Origin: an uncultured Porphyromonadaceae bacterium | GTDB taxonomy: Bacteria > Bacteroidota > Bacteroidia > Bacteroidales > Muribaculaceae | Assembly: GCA_947649495.1 (NCBI GenBank) | Contig: CANSRU010000003.1 | Span: forward strand, 1-64,000 | Direction of reading: 5' to 3' | DNA length: 64,000 bases | In this document: in pieces, positions 8,733 to 18,190 of the stretch | Position numbering within the stretch: the stretch's first letter is position 1 | Layout of the letters: each line of letters opens with the position of its first letter | The notes under the pieces: model-generated | What the model was told of the DNA's origin: nothing | Seen by the model: only the letters and a program-made list of their open reading frames with translations | The model's database searches: none | Program-made: the position numbers and the translations under genes

Positions 8733-11048
8733 ATGTGGAAAAAAAGTGCGATATATAGTCCGGTATGGTTCGCCGTTGTCGTATTGTTGGCATCGGTTTG
8801 TCAGTTGTGCGTTTTCTTGAAGTCGGTGGCTATGTTGACACATAGTTGGTACACCGTAATTACAGTGTCGCTGGCCGATATGCTTCTGCTATACATTCCA
8901 TATTGGTTTGTGTCGCCACGATTCCGTAAATATATACTGCTGCCATTCTGGGGGTTTACGGTATGGTATATAATCAATCTGTTGTATCTGCGTGCTTACC
9001 ATGATTTGCTGCCGGTATCGTCACTGATGCTGTTTGGCAACGTGGATTCTGTCACAATACGGTCTTCGTTAGCATTGTTGAGTGCGATTGATATTTTTAT
9101 TATTGTACCACCGCTTGTCACCACGTTGTTGTATTTCATATATTTCAGAAATAAACTCACATCATTTAGATTCAGTACCCCGGTAAGAGTAGCGGCCATT
9201 GCCTTAACGCTATTTGTGTTTGTGGGACAGCAGCTGTTTTTTTGCCGGCAATTCCATGTGGCCTATGGTGAGCCATATCTGTCTTATTATAAACCGAGGC
9301 CTGATGTCAGCAGGCAGTCTACCCTTAGGGAATATGGATTGTTGCGCTATATTTTTATTGAATCGTTGAAAGCGTTTCATTCAAAACGGGATTTAAGAGC
9401 CGATGAGTTGGCTTTGGTGAGGTCTTACATATGCGGAAAGATCATGCCGCCGGTATCAATCCCTGATTCCGTGGATAATTCGGAAAAGAATCTGATATTG
9501 ATAATAGTCGAATCCCTTAATTCTGCTGTGGTTGGATATTGCGTAGATGGCAGGCCTATTACCCCGGTGCTTAATGAAATTTGCCGCTCGTGTAATTCGG
9601 TGGTGGCTCTGGATATGGTGTCGCAGGTGGGCTGTGGCAGGTCGTCTGATGGTCAGCTGATGTATAATACCGGATTGCTTCCTATGCGTGATGAAGTCAC
9701 GGCATTGCGTTATGCTGATAATGAGTATCCATCGTTGGCCGACGCATTGAATAAGTCTGTGTCTGTGGAGGTGATAGGGGAAAATGCCGGGATGTGGAAT
9801 CACCGGGCCACAAATCTGGCTTTTGGTTACGATGCTTTGGTTGATGGATGTGCGGGCGATGTCAGGGACTCCTATGATGGTGAGATATTTCAACGTGCTT
9901 TATCGTTGATGAAAGAATTACCCCAACCTTTCTTCGCACAAATAACAACTCTTGGCATGCACGATCCTTACGATGGACCGGATGGTTATCTTCATGCAGT
10001 GTCGCGGTTTGATGAAAGTTTAGGGGAGTTCCTTACGGCATTGAAGTCCGCCGGTCTGTACGATAATTCGGTTATAGCCATTGTGTCCGACCATAATGGA
10101 GACATCTCTTTGCCTGGATCGGTAAGACGTGATGATGCCATAATGCTGGCGATACTTAACTCCGGTATTGATGCTAAGATAGAATGTGAGGTGGCGCAGA
10201 TAGATGTGTATCCTACAATTCTTGATGTAATGGGTGTGTCGGGTATATATCATTGGCCTGGCATGGGCAGAAGTCTATTGCGTGATTATGGCAGTGAGGA
10301 GCGCGATATGTCGCATCTATGGAATATTTCTGAAAATATTATAGCGTCTGATTATTTTCGTCGTTATGCCGAGGGGGAGATGATAGCCCATGGGGGAGGC
10401 TCTATTGATGGCAAGGTTGTGACAAATTCTTTGGAAGCCGTGCAGAAATCCATAGCCGATGGATTCCGGTATATTGAGCTTGATTTGTGCCTCACATCCG
10501 ATAGTATGGTGGCGGCGACCCACGATTGGCATACGTTTCACGAAATGACCGACTCGGTTGAATTTGATTATGTTCCTACCCTCCGTGAGTTTTCGGAGTC
10601 AAAGTTGTATGGCAAATACACTCCGCTTACATCTATTCTGATAGATTCGCTGTGGAAGGCTAATCCATCATTGGTATTGGTTACGGATAAATTGGACGAT
10701 GCTTCTGTGCTTTCGGCTGCATTTCCTGATTTGCGTAGGCGCATTATAGTGGAATGTTTTACCGAAAAGGCTGCCGATGAGTTGGCTGCGGCCGGATTCA
10801 AGACTATGTATAATTATCACAGGTTGAGAAATGGGATTAAATTGAAGGCGAAATCCATTCTTGGTTTTGGAGTTGACCCATACTTGGTGACTTGTCCGGT
10901 GGTCCGTTATGAGGCTGCTGAATATAAGCGGGAAGAAAAATGGCTTGGAAAACGCTCGGCGGTTTTCTCAGTTGCCGATACCGCCGGTGCTGCTCGTTTT
11001 ATCTCGGAAAATCCCATCGTGAGGTTTGTCTATACAGATAATCTTTAG
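8733..11048 (+). CDS. LtaS-like phosphoglycerol transferase/sulfatase fused to a GDPD-like domain
   Basis: A 771-residue inner-membrane enzyme with three parts. Residues 1-175 hold about five transmembrane helices as in LtaS. Residues 250-510 are an alkaline-phosphatase-superfamily catalytic domain with metal and nucleophile motifs in LtaS order: VESLNS (Glu260), GRSSDGQ (Ser304 where LtaS has its Thr nucleophile), GMHDPY (His410) and SDHNGD (Asp453, His454). Residues 545-771 resemble a glycerophosphodiester phosphodiesterase: AHGGG (His553), TNSLEAV, ELD (Glu582, Asp584) and THDW (His597). The catalytic part should face the periplasm. A likely role is transferring or removing a phosphoglycerol-type head group on a lipid or glycan; the substrate is unknown. 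It starts 5 nt after the rpsP terminator, so it may depend on read-through. Domain calls are firm; the joint function is inference. Confidence 0.8.
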   Translation: MWKKSAIYSPVWFAVVVLLASVCQLCVFLKSVAMLTHSWYTVITVSLADMLLLYIPYWFVSPRFRKYILLPFWGFTVWYIINLLYLRAYHDLLPVSSLMLFGNVDSVTIRSSLALLSAIDIFIIVPPLVTTLLYFIYFRNKLTSFRFSTPVRVAAIALTLFVFVGQQLFFCRQFHVAYGEPYLSYYKPRPDVSRQSTLREYGLLRYIFIESLKAFHSKRDLRADELALVRSYICGKIMPPVSIPDSVDNSEKNLILIIVESLNSAVVGYCVDGRPITPVLNEICRSCNSVVALDMVSQVGCGRSSDGQLMYNTGLLPMRDEVTALRYADNEYPSLADALNKSVSVEVIGENAGMWNHRATNLAFGYDALVDGCAGDVRDSYDGEIFQRALSLMKELPQPFFAQITTLGMHDPYDGPDGYLHAVSRFDESLGEFLTALKSAGLYDNSVIAIVSDHNGDISLPGSVRRDDAIMLAILNSGIDAKIECEVAQIDVYPTILDVMGVSGIYHWPGMGRSLLRDYGSEERDMSHLWNISENIIASDYFRRYAEGEMIAHGGGSIDGKVVTNSLEAVQKSIADGFRYIELDLCLTSDSMVAATHDWHTFHEMTDSVEFDYVPTLREFSESKLYGKYTPLTSILIDSLWKANPSLVLVTDKLDDASVLSAAFPDLRRRIIVECFTEKAADELAAAGFKTMYNYHRLRNGIKLKAKSILGFGVDPYLVTCPVVRYEAAEYKREEKWLGKRSAVFSVADTAGAARFISENPIVRFVYTDNL

Positions 11049-11584
11049 CGTTTTATTATGGTGAATCCGTAGAGCCCTTTGCGCGTTGTTGTGGTTTTGC
11101 GGTTCCCGGTTTTTGTTCTCCGATACTCGGAAAAGTTTACTTCCATCTCCTTTTCCCGGCCATCGGGTAGTGTCAGTGTCAGATGGTAGGAATAGCGTAC
11201 GCCATCGTTGATATAGCGGTTGCGCCCCACACGTCTGCGCTTTTGATGCTCCTTGCGATATTTATCCGTAACGGTGGTTTCTACTTTTGTTTCTGAAGCC
11301 TGATTGGCAAAAAAGTAGTTTGTGGTAAGAAAAATAGTCGAGGCTATTATGCAGGTTACGGTCAAATGCACTATGGCAGATAGCAAGGTGCTGTTGTTTC
11401 CGGTCAACTTTGCCCATCGAAACAGCAATGCCGGTGATGTCGCTGCTGAAAAGGCTAAACCGATAACCAATACAATCCACCAGGCTATCAATGTGCGATG
11501 GTAAATAACAAGCCCGATTCCTGCTGTGAAAATGCAGATAACCAGCAGGGTTATTAGAATCAATTTCCGATGTAGGGGACGCAT
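11045..11584 (-). CDS. Membrane protein of unknown function
   Basis: A 179-residue protein I do not recognise. The first 85 residues hold about three hydrophobic helices (LILITLLVICIFTAGIGLVIY, TLIAWWIVLVIGLAFSAA, IVHLTVTCIIASTIFLTT). The remaining 90 residues form a strongly basic soluble domain (KEHQKRRRVGRNRY, then a beta-rich LTLPDGREKEMEVNFSEYRR). Its end overlaps the end of the convergent LtaS-like gene by 4 bp. It runs divergently from glnS across a 130-bp gap with a TATATTTG element. Conserved hypothetical; no function can be claimed. Confidence 0.75.
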   Translation of the reverse strand: MRPLHRKLILITLLVICIFTAGIGLVIYHRTLIAWWIVLVIGLAFSAATSPALLFRWAKLTGNNSTLLSAIVHLTVTCIIASTIFLTTNYFFANQASETKVETTVTDKYRKEHQKRRRVGRNRYINDGVRYSYHLTLTLPDGREKEMEVNFSEYRRTKTGNRKTTTTRKGLYGFTIIKR

Positions 11585-11621
11585 GTCTGTGAACTCTTCA
11601 ACTGTTAATTCAAATTTGGCG

Positions 11622-11671
11622 CAAATATACTATTTCTGTTTTTGACAATTGCAGAAATAGAACTACTTTTG
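11622..11671. promoter_or_regulatory. Divergent promoters: membrane protein (-) and glnS (+)
   Basis: For glnS: TTTG (11641-11644), a 19-nt spacer and TACTTTTG (11664-11671), a close consensus match. For the minus-strand gene: TATATTTG (11629-11622), with only a 16-nt spacer to the nearest TTG, so that half is weaker. Confidence 0.65.
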
Positions 11672-11717
11672 TACTTTGATAATTTAACTTTCGAAATAAT
11701 TAAAATTACATATAGCC

Positions 11718-13421
11718 ATGGCTGAAAATGAAATTGAAGAGGTGACTGAAAAGAAAAGCCTTAATTTTGTGGAGCAAATAGTCTGGGATGATCTTCAGGC
11801 CGGTAAGAATGGTGGTAGACTTAACACCCGGTTCCCTCCGGAGCCTAACGGTTACCTGCACATAGGCCATGCAAAGGCTATATGTATGGATTTCGGTGTT
11901 GCTGAAAAATTTGGAGGAACATGTAATCTCCGTTTTGACGATACCAATCCGGTAAAAGAGGATGTGGAGTATGTCGATTCAATCAGAGAGGACATACATT
12001 GGCTTGGATTTGACTGGGGCGATCGCGAATATTATGCCAGCGATTACTTTCCGCAATTGTTTGAACTTGCTGTTCGGATGATAAAAGAAGGAAAGGCCTA
12101 CGTTGACGATCAGACCTCGGAGCAGATAGCTATGCAGAAGGGTACACCTACCGAACCGGGCACAGAAAGTCCGTACCGTAATCGGTCGGTAGAGGAGAAT
12201 CTTGATTTGTTCCGTCGCATGAACGAAGGAGAGTTTGAGGAGGGGGCAAGGGTGCTCCGTGCTAAAATAGACATGGCCTCACCCAACATGCACTTCCGCG
12301 ACCCTATTATGTACCGTATCATAAAGCATCCTCATCATCGCACCGGTACGACATGGAAGGTTTATCCTATGTACGATTTCGCACATGGACAGAGTGATTA
12401 CTTCGAGGGAGTGACACATTCTATATGTACACTTGAGTTTGTGGTTCACCGTCCGCTGTACGAATATTTCGTAAAAGAGCTCGCCGATGAGACATACTGT
12501 CCGCGACAGATTGAGTTCAACCGTTTGAATCTCACATATACTGTGATGAGTAAACGAAAACTGCTTCAATTGGTCAAGGAGGGTTTGGTGGCCGGTTGGG
12601 ACGATCCCCGTATGCCCACTATCTCCGGTATGCGACGTCGCGGGTTTACACCTCGTTCCATACGTAACTTCATTGACAAGATTGGTTATACCAAATACGA
12701 GGCGCTCAACAGCATATCCTTGCTTGAACATGCTGTGCGGGAGGATTTGAACGCGGTGTCTACCCGAGGCATGGCGGTGGTTAATCCGGTGAAGGTGATA
12801 ATCACTAATTATCCTGAAGGTGAAGTGGAGTATGTCGATATGGAAAATAATCCTGAGGATGCTACTTCAGGAACACACTCTATGCCTTTCTCAAAAGAGA
12901 TTTACATAGAGCGCGACGACTTTATGGAAAATCCTCCTAAAAAATTCTTCCGTCTCGCTCCTGATGGAGAGGTTCGTCTTAAAGGTGCCTATATAGTGAA
13001 ATGTACAGGCTTTAAGAAGGATGCTGATGGAAATATTGAAGAAATATATTGTACATATGATCCCGAAACACGCAGCGGATTGCCTGGAAGCATGCGCAAG
13101 GTAAAAGGTACGTTGCATTGGGTTTCCGCTCCTCATGCCGTTGATGCTACGGTTCGCATGTACGACCGTCTGTTCAACGTTGAGAATCCTGCTGCTGAAA
13201 CTGAGCGCGATTTCCGCGAAATGCTTAACCCTGATTCATTGAAGGTTGTCGAAGGTGTTAAGGTAGAGCCGTTTCTGGCTCAGAACGCTGTACCGGGAGC
13301 TCATTTCCAATTCCAGCGTATTGGGTATTTCACACCTGATAAGGATTCCACTGCCGATAATTTGATTTTCAACCGCACTATAGCATTGAAAGATAGCTGG
13401 GAGAAAGCGCAGAAAAAATAA
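11718..13421 (+). CDS. glnS: Glutaminyl-tRNA synthetase
   Basis: A 567-residue class Ic aminoacyl-tRNA synthetase that charges tRNA-Gln directly. The Rossmann catalytic domain has [17 protein letters not shown] (HIGH motif, about residues 39-55) and the second signature VMSKRKL (KMSKS-type, about 275-281). The C-terminal half is the two-beta-barrel anticodon-binding region typical of GlnRS. The length is normal. The presence of GlnRS indicates tRNA-Gln need not be made by the transamidation route. The next gene starts 4 nt after the stop, so the pair is probably one transcript. Confidence 0.97.
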   Translation: MAENEIEEVTEKKSLNFVEQIVWDDLQAGKNGGRLNTRFPPEPNGYLHIGHAKAICMDFGVAEKFGGTCNLRFDDTNPVKEDVEYVDSIREDIHWLGFDWGDREYYASDYFPQLFELAVRMIKEGKAYVDDQTSEQIAMQKGTPTEPGTESPYRNRSVEENLDLFRRMNEGEFEEGARVLRAKIDMASPNMHFRDPIMYRIIKHPHHRTGTTWKVYPMYDFAHGQSDYFEGVTHSICTLEFVVHRPLYEYFVKELADETYCPRQIEFNRLNLTYTVMSKRKLLQLVKEGLVAGWDDPRMPTISGMRRRGFTPRSIRNFIDKIGYTKYEALNSISLLEHAVREDLNAVSTRGMAVVNPVKVIITNYPEGEVEYVDMENNPEDATSGTHSMPFSKEIYIERDDFMENPPKKFFRLAPDGEVRLKGAYIVKCTGFKKDADGNIEEIYCTYDPETRSGLPGSMRKVKGTLHWVSAPHAVDATVRMYDRLFNVENPAAETERDFREMLNPDSLKVVEGVKVEPFLAQNAVPGAHFQFQRIGYFTPDKDSTADNLIFNRTIALKDSWEKAQKK

Positions 13422-13425
13422 CACG

Positions 13426-14880
13426 ATGAACGATTCGTCATCAGATATGGATGAGTTTGAACAAGTATATCGTGATTTCAGACGATATCTCTCAGGCGAA
13501 AGCAAAACTTCTGACTTTACAGAGGAGGAATTGTTGGATATATTTGATTATGCCGGTGATTTGGCCGATGAATATGTCCGCATGCAAGTCCTCCTGTATG
13601 CCCGCGGTCATATGCCGTTGAGCCGCCGATTGAGGGAACGGGAGGTGCTGTATCTGATATCTATTGGCGAACTGGATGGCGCTATGAAAATAGCCCGCAG
13701 ATTGCCACCGGCATCATTTATAAGCCGTGTTGCCCTGATTAGGTGCGGTGTGGTTGAAGATAATTATGAGGATGCTTTGGAGGCGATTATAAAGGGGGTT
13801 AGGCCGGGAGCGTTATCTGATGAGGAGGCGATTCAGTTGGTCACGGCGTTCGACGAGCGAGCTAACGCTGATGTCTTGTTTCACCATGTCGACAGGATTG
13901 CTGCATTGTGTGAATTTCCGGAGACGTTCCTTTATGAGCTGGCGCTGTCTCTCCGCAATGCCAATATGCTGGATGAGGCCAGAGAATTGTCAGCGAGGTT
14001 GACTTCGATAGAGCCGTACAGCACCGAGTTCTGGAGCCTGAATGCGGAGTTGAATCTGAGAGCCAACCCTAATTACGAGGAGGCTCAATCGTCAATAGAT
14101 TATGCTCTTGCCATAGACCCGACTTGTGTTCCTGCTTTGAGGCTGAAGCACCAGTTGCTTTACTCGACATCTGCACCTGAAGAAGAACTCGAGCCCATAT
14201 TAGCCGACATATGCCGGTATGCCGCTTCTGATGCTACTTCATGGTATAATATGGCGGTGTTTTTGGCCGGTGTAGGACGTAATGAAGAAGCCACTGCTGC
14301 AATAAAGAAAGTTCTGCTGCTTGATGCAACCTTTCCATGTGCTGTAGAACAATTGTTCAGGTATACTTCAGGAAATATACCTGATGATATGTCTGAACTT
14401 GTCAGAAAGTGGATTGCAGCACGCGATGATGAGGAGCTGACACCGATTATTATGAATTTTGTCGATATGCGTCAGTACGATGCGGCGTTATCGATGCTAT
14501 ATGCATGTGAAAGTGTTTTCGGTGACCTGATGTCGGTGAAGCTTGAGTTGTTGGTGCTTGAACTGCTGTATCGGGTGGGGCGGTACCAAGACGTGGTGGA
14601 TAGAGCTATGTCTATGTTTCAGGATCTGGATTCACTCTCTTATTCTCCCGATGCGGTGTTGCTGTATTCTTTGGCCCGGAAGAAACTCGGTGACACTGAG
14701 GGATTGGCCGAATTGATCGATATGGCTATTGGCCACCTTCACCAATTGCCTTACGAAGATACTCTTGAGGATAATTACAAGCATGTCGGGCGCAATTACT
14801 ATTTGCTTCAAATGCACAATGCGTTGACGGTTCGCCCTGATGTGGAGGAATCGTATTATGATCCATTCTGGAGAGAATAA
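13426..14880 (+). CDS. TPR-type repeat protein
   Basis: A 484-residue soluble protein with no signal peptide. The sequence is nearly all amphipathic helix pairs with TPR-like spacing: AREVLYLISIGELDGAMKIA-like pairs early, YEEAQSSIDYALAIDPTCVPAL near 230, and SWYNMAVFLAGVGRNEEATAAIKKVLLLDATFP near 285. It is acidic overall. It probably serves as a protein-protein scaffold in the cytoplasm; no partner is known. It begins 4 nt after glnS and ends 5 bp from the end of a convergent gene, with no obvious terminator between. Confidence 0.85.
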   Translation: MNDSSSDMDEFEQVYRDFRRYLSGESKTSDFTEEELLDIFDYAGDLADEYVRMQVLLYARGHMPLSRRLREREVLYLISIGELDGAMKIARRLPPASFISRVALIRCGVVEDNYEDALEAIIKGVRPGALSDEEAIQLVTAFDERANADVLFHHVDRIAALCEFPETFLYELALSLRNANMLDEARELSARLTSIEPYSTEFWSLNAELNLRANPNYEEAQSSIDYALAIDPTCVPALRLKHQLLYSTSAPEEELEPILADICRYAASDATSWYNMAVFLAGVGRNEEATAAIKKVLLLDATFPCAVEQLFRYTSGNIPDDMSELVRKWIAARDDEELTPIIMNFVDMRQYDAALSMLYACESVFGDLMSVKLELLVLELLYRVGRYQDVVDRAMSMFQDLDSLSYSPDAVLLYSLARKKLGDTEGLAELIDMAIGHLHQLPYEDTLEDNYKHVGRNYYLLQMHNALTVRPDVEESYYDPFWRE

Positions 14881-14885
14881 TTGTA

Positions 14886-15533
14886 TTATCTCCTGAAAAA
14901 TGGATTGCTTCCTGTTTCGTGTCCTATTGATGTCGGGGCTCCGTGTCCGGGATATACTATAGTTTCCGGAGGAAGGCTGAACAGTCGTGTGCGTATGCTG
15001 TCAAGCAGTTGTTGGTGATTTCCACCGGGCAGATCTGTGCGGCCGATGCTTCCATTGAAAAGTGCATCGCCGGTAATTACAAATTTACTTTGGGGGCAAT
15101 ACAGGGCAATGGAACCGGGAGAATGTCCGGGTACATATATCACTTCAAGGTATTCATCGCCGAGCCATATTTTGTCTCCGTCAACCAGATTATGGTCTAT
15201 GGAGAGTGGAGAGGGGGCTATACCCCGAAGATGAAACATCTGTGCCTGTGCACTTCGTGCCATACCTAAGGCGGCATCGGCATTGCAGGCCTCGGTGGGC
15301 ACAGCATACTCTTCCATCACAAAATCGTTGCCAAGAGTATGGTCTATATGCAAGTGGGTGTTTATCAGGTGGGATATTTTCAGATTGTGTCTATTGATAA
15401 ACTGAGCCAGTGCGGAACGTTCATTCTCATCTGACATGCCGGGGTCTATGATGGCGGCGTGATGAGTCTTCTCATCCCAAACTACGTATGTCTTTACTCC
15501 GAATAGATTGAATTCAAACGATGCTATTTTCAT
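14886..15533 (-). CDS. MBL-fold hydrolase (glyoxalase II-like)
   Basis: A 215-residue metallo-beta-lactamase-fold enzyme. It has the zinc motif NTHLHIDHTLGND (about 59-71), further ligands in YVPGHSPGSIALYC and VITGDALFNGSIGRTDLPGG, and a final His in VYPGHGAPTSIG. This order matches the hydroxyacylglutathione hydrolase-like group of small MBL proteins, likely a thioester or related hydrolase in the cytoplasm. The substrate is not defined. It overlaps the rsmG stop by 4 bp (ATGA type), so translation is likely coupled to rsmG. Confidence 0.9.
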   Translation of the reverse strand: MKIASFEFNLFGVKTYVVWDEKTHHAAIIDPGMSDENERSALAQFINRHNLKISHLINTHLHIDHTLGNDFVMEEYAVPTEACNADAALGMARSAQAQMFHLRGIAPSPLSIDHNLVDGDKIWLGDEYLEVIYVPGHSPGSIALYCPQSKFVITGDALFNGSIGRTDLPGGNHQQLLDSIRTRLFSLPPETIVYPGHGAPTSIGHETGSNPFFRR

Positions 15534-16150
15534 AGTTCTACGTATATCAGTTCTTTGGTCTGGAAGTATTCTTCGGTGAAATAGTCGCTCAATGGCACTT
15601 CGATTATCGGTTGTGTGACATTCTTTATTTCATCAGTCAAATCGCCTCCTTTTAGGCATAACAATCCGTTGGGGATTCTGTTTGTTGATTTTGATGATAC
15701 GTTTTTTCTGATTAATGGAATTAGTTCGTCAAGACGCATTACCGCCCGGCTTACCACATAGTCGAATTTATTGCGGCATTCTCCAATGTCGCCATGCTGG
15801 AATGTTACATTGGTAAGCCCGATGCTTTCAGCAATAGCGCGGGCCACTTTTACCTTCTTGCCGATGCGGTCTATCAGATGAAATTTGCATTCGGGCCACA
15901 TTATGGCCAATGGTATGCCGGGGAATCCTCCACCGGTACCCATATCAAGGAATGCTGTGCCCCGATTGGGAGTGATGAATTTGCTTATTGACAGGGAATG
16001 AAGGATATGATGGGTGTACAGATTGGAAATATCCTTTCGGGATATTACATTGATTTTCTCGTTCCAGTCATTGTACAAAGGTCCGAGCATCGCAATCTGT
16101 TGTAGCTGAGTGTCTGTGAGATTTGGGAAATATTTGGTGATTTGTTCCAT
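15530..16150 (-). CDS. rsmG: 16S rRNA (guanine-N7) methyltransferase RsmG
   Basis: A 206-residue SAM-dependent methyltransferase that modifies G527 (E. coli numbering) of 16S rRNA; loss can give low-level streptomycin resistance. Visible features: YNDWNEKINVISRKD at the N-terminus, the SAM-binding loop FLDMGTGGGFPGIPLAIMWP, HLIDRIGKKVKVA, and VSRAVMRLDEL. Length is normal. It is the first gene of a pair with the MBL-fold hydrolase and runs divergently from the S1-domain gene. Confidence 0.95.
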   Translation of the reverse strand: MEQITKYFPNLTDTQLQQIAMLGPLYNDWNEKINVISRKDISNLYTHHILHSLSISKFITPNRGTAFLDMGTGGGFPGIPLAIMWPECKFHLIDRIGKKVKVARAIAESIGLTNVTFQHGDIGECRNKFDYVVSRAVMRLDELIPLIRKNVSSKSTNRIPNGLLCLKGGDLTDEIKNVTQPIIEVPLSDYFTEEYFQTKELIYVEL

Positions 16151-16179
16151 TGTGGGCTAAAGGGGTTACGTGAATAGTG

Positions 16180-16208
16180 CAAAATTACGAATATATTTCG
16201 TAACTTTG
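16180..16208. promoter_or_regulatory. Divergent -7 elements: rsmG (-) and S1 protein (+)
   Basis: TAATTTTG on the minus strand (16187-16180) and TAACTTTG on the plus strand (16201-16208). Predicted starts near 16175 and 16213 give short leaders for both genes (about 25 and 15 nt). Neither -33 element is clear. Confidence 0.55.
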
Positions 16209-16227
16209 AATTCTTAAATACAGACAA

Positions 16228-17067
16228 ATGATAAACATTGGAGAATATAATGAGCTGACAGTAGCGCGGCTGGTGGATTTTGGAGTTTACTTGACTGATG
16301 GTGACGGGAATGAAGTTCTGTTGCCGGCGAGATATATAACAGATCCTCTAAATATAGGCGATTCTATACGGGTATTTATATATACGGATTCCGAGGATCG
16401 TCTTATAGCTACTACTGAGACTCCGAAGGTCAAAGTCGGTGAATTCGCCATACTTGATGTTGCGGCTACCAATCGTGTAGGGGCATTTCTGTCGTGGGGC
16501 TTGATGAAGGATTTGCTGGTGCCGTTCAGCGAGCAGAAAGTGCGTCTTATGCCTGGCATGAAAGCATTGGTGTATGTCTATCTCGACGACGCTTCAAAAA
16601 GAGTTGTCGCATCGGCTAAAATTGAAAAATTCATTGGAAATGCATATCCGGAGTATAAAACACACCAGCAGGTGAGGGTGCTGCCATATAAGGCTACGCC
16701 TATTGGCTATGCCTGTATTGTGGACAATATGCATAATGGAATGATATATTCCAATGAGACTTATCGGGAAATCCATATCGGTGAGTGGATTGATGGATAT
16801 GTGAAAAAAATTAGGGACGATGGCAAGATTGACATAACGCTGTCAGACCGGGCTGTGTGCCGAACAAATAATCTCTCTGATGCTATAATGAATGCTCTTG
16901 AGAGTGGCGATGGGCATATTGATTTGGGGGATAAGTCAGACCCTGATGAAATAAAAAAATTGTTCCATTGCAGCAAAAAAGACTACAAAAAGGCCATAGG
17001 ACATCTATTTAAAGAGGGCTATATAAGTATTTCGGACACCGGAATAACACTTTTAAATAGAAAATAG
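16228..17067 (+). CDS. CvfB/YitL-type S1 RNA-binding protein
   Basis: A 279-residue protein with three S1-like OB folds followed by a C-terminal winged-helix segment (SKKDYKKAIGHLFKEGYISI). The first S1 domain starts at residue 3 (IGEYNELTVARLVDFGVYLTDGDG), the second near 70 (GAFLSWGLMKDLLVPFSEQ) and the third near 180 (GEWIDGYVKKIRDDGKIDITL). This order is that of CvfB, an RNA-binding regulator of gene expression in Firmicutes. The role in Bacteroidota is not established. Single gene with its own TAACTTTG element. Confidence 0.88.
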   Translation: MINIGEYNELTVARLVDFGVYLTDGDGNEVLLPARYITDPLNIGDSIRVFIYTDSEDRLIATTETPKVKVGEFAILDVAATNRVGAFLSWGLMKDLLVPFSEQKVRLMPGMKALVYVYLDDASKRVVASAKIEKFIGNAYPEYKTHQQVRVLPYKATPIGYACIVDNMHNGMIYSNETYREIHIGEWIDGYVKKIRDDGKIDITLSDRAVCRTNNLSDAIMNALESGDGHIDLGDKSDPDEIKKLFHCSKKDYKKAIGHLFKEGYISISDTGITLLNRK

Positions 17068-17146
17068 GTCAAATGTGAAAAAAAATTATCATCTTTGCAG
17101 ATAAATATTATATTTCAATTCAGCCTATATAAACATAGATACGGAA

Positions 17147-18178
17147 ATGGAATTTTCAGTAAACCAGATAGCGGCGTTGGCCAACGGTACTGTTGAAGGT
17201 GATGGAGATGTGATGATAAACACCATCGCCAAGATAGAGGAGGGGCATCCCGGTGCCATATCGTTTTTAGCCAATCCAAAATATACCCAATATATATATA
17301 CAACTAAGTCGTCGGCTGTGCTCGTAAACAAAAATTTTGTTCCCGAACAGCCGATTTCAGCAACATTGATACGCGTGGACGATCCCTATGCTACGGTTGC
17401 ACATCTTCTCACTATCGTTCAGCAAATGGTTACCCCGGTTCATGTCGGTGTGGAGCAACCATGCTATGTGTCAGATGGGGTTGAACTTCCCGAAGATGCG
17501 TATGTGGGAGCTTTTGCCTATATTGGCAAAGGGGTGAAACTTGGCAAGGGTGTGAAAATATATCCGCACGTATATATTGGCGACGGTTGCCGTATAGGTG
17601 ATAATACCATTCTTTATTCCGGTGTTAAAGTATATCATGGCTGCAAGATTGGAAATAACTGTATTATTCATTCCGGTGCCGTTATCGGTGCTGATGGATT
17701 TGGATTTGCGCCTACTGAACATGGTTATGACAAGATACCACAGATTGGAAATGTGGTGATTGCCGATAATGTTGAAATTGGTGCGAATACTACTGTTGAC
17801 CGAGCCATGATGGGTTCCACCCGCATAGAAAGTGGAGTGAAACTGGACAATCTTATACAGATTGCGCACAACTGCGTGGTCGGTAGTAACACAGTAATGG
17901 CTTCGCAGGCTGGAGTGGCCGGATCTACTAAGATCGGGCAATGGTGTATGATAGGTGGCCAGGTTGGTCTCGCAGGACACATCACCGTAGGCGATAGAGC
18001 TGAGATAGCCGCACAATCAGGCACTCAGAAAAATGTTGATTCAGGAGCTCGTCTGTTCGGCTCTCCTGCGATGGACCTTAAAGCCTATGGCCGTCAGGTT
18101 GTGAATATAAAGAATCTCCCCGACTTGTATAAGAAGGTGAAGGAGCTTGAAAATAAAATTAATGAACTAAGCAAATAA
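17147..18178 (+). CDS. lpxD: UDP-3-O-(3-hydroxyacyl)glucosamine N-acyltransferase LpxD
   Basis: A 343-residue trimeric acyltransferase, third step of lipid A synthesis, which adds the second hydroxyacyl chain from acyl-ACP to UDP-glucosamine. It has an N-terminal uridine-binding domain (residues 1-100), then left-handed beta-helix hexapeptide repeats (about 105-300; HSGAVIGADGFGFAP and QIAHNCVVGSNTVMASQ with the catalytic His), and a C-terminal helix. First gene of lpxD-lpxC/fabZ-lpxA; the next gene starts 12 nt downstream. Confidence 0.97.
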   Translation: MEFSVNQIAALANGTVEGDGDVMINTIAKIEEGHPGAISFLANPKYTQYIYTTKSSAVLVNKNFVPEQPISATLIRVDDPYATVAHLLTIVQQMVTPVHVGVEQPCYVSDGVELPEDAYVGAFAYIGKGVKLGKGVKIYPHVYIGDGCRIGDNTILYSGVKVYHGCKIGNNCIIHSGAVIGADGFGFAPTEHGYDKIPQIGNVVIADNVEIGANTTVDRAMMGSTRIESGVKLDNLIQIAHNCVVGSNTVMASQAGVAGSTKIGQWCMIGGQVGLAGHITVGDRAEIAAQSGTQKNVDSGARLFGSPAMDLKAYGRQVVNIKNLPDLYKKVKELENKINELSK

Positions 18179-18190
18179 CGTAACTGAGAT

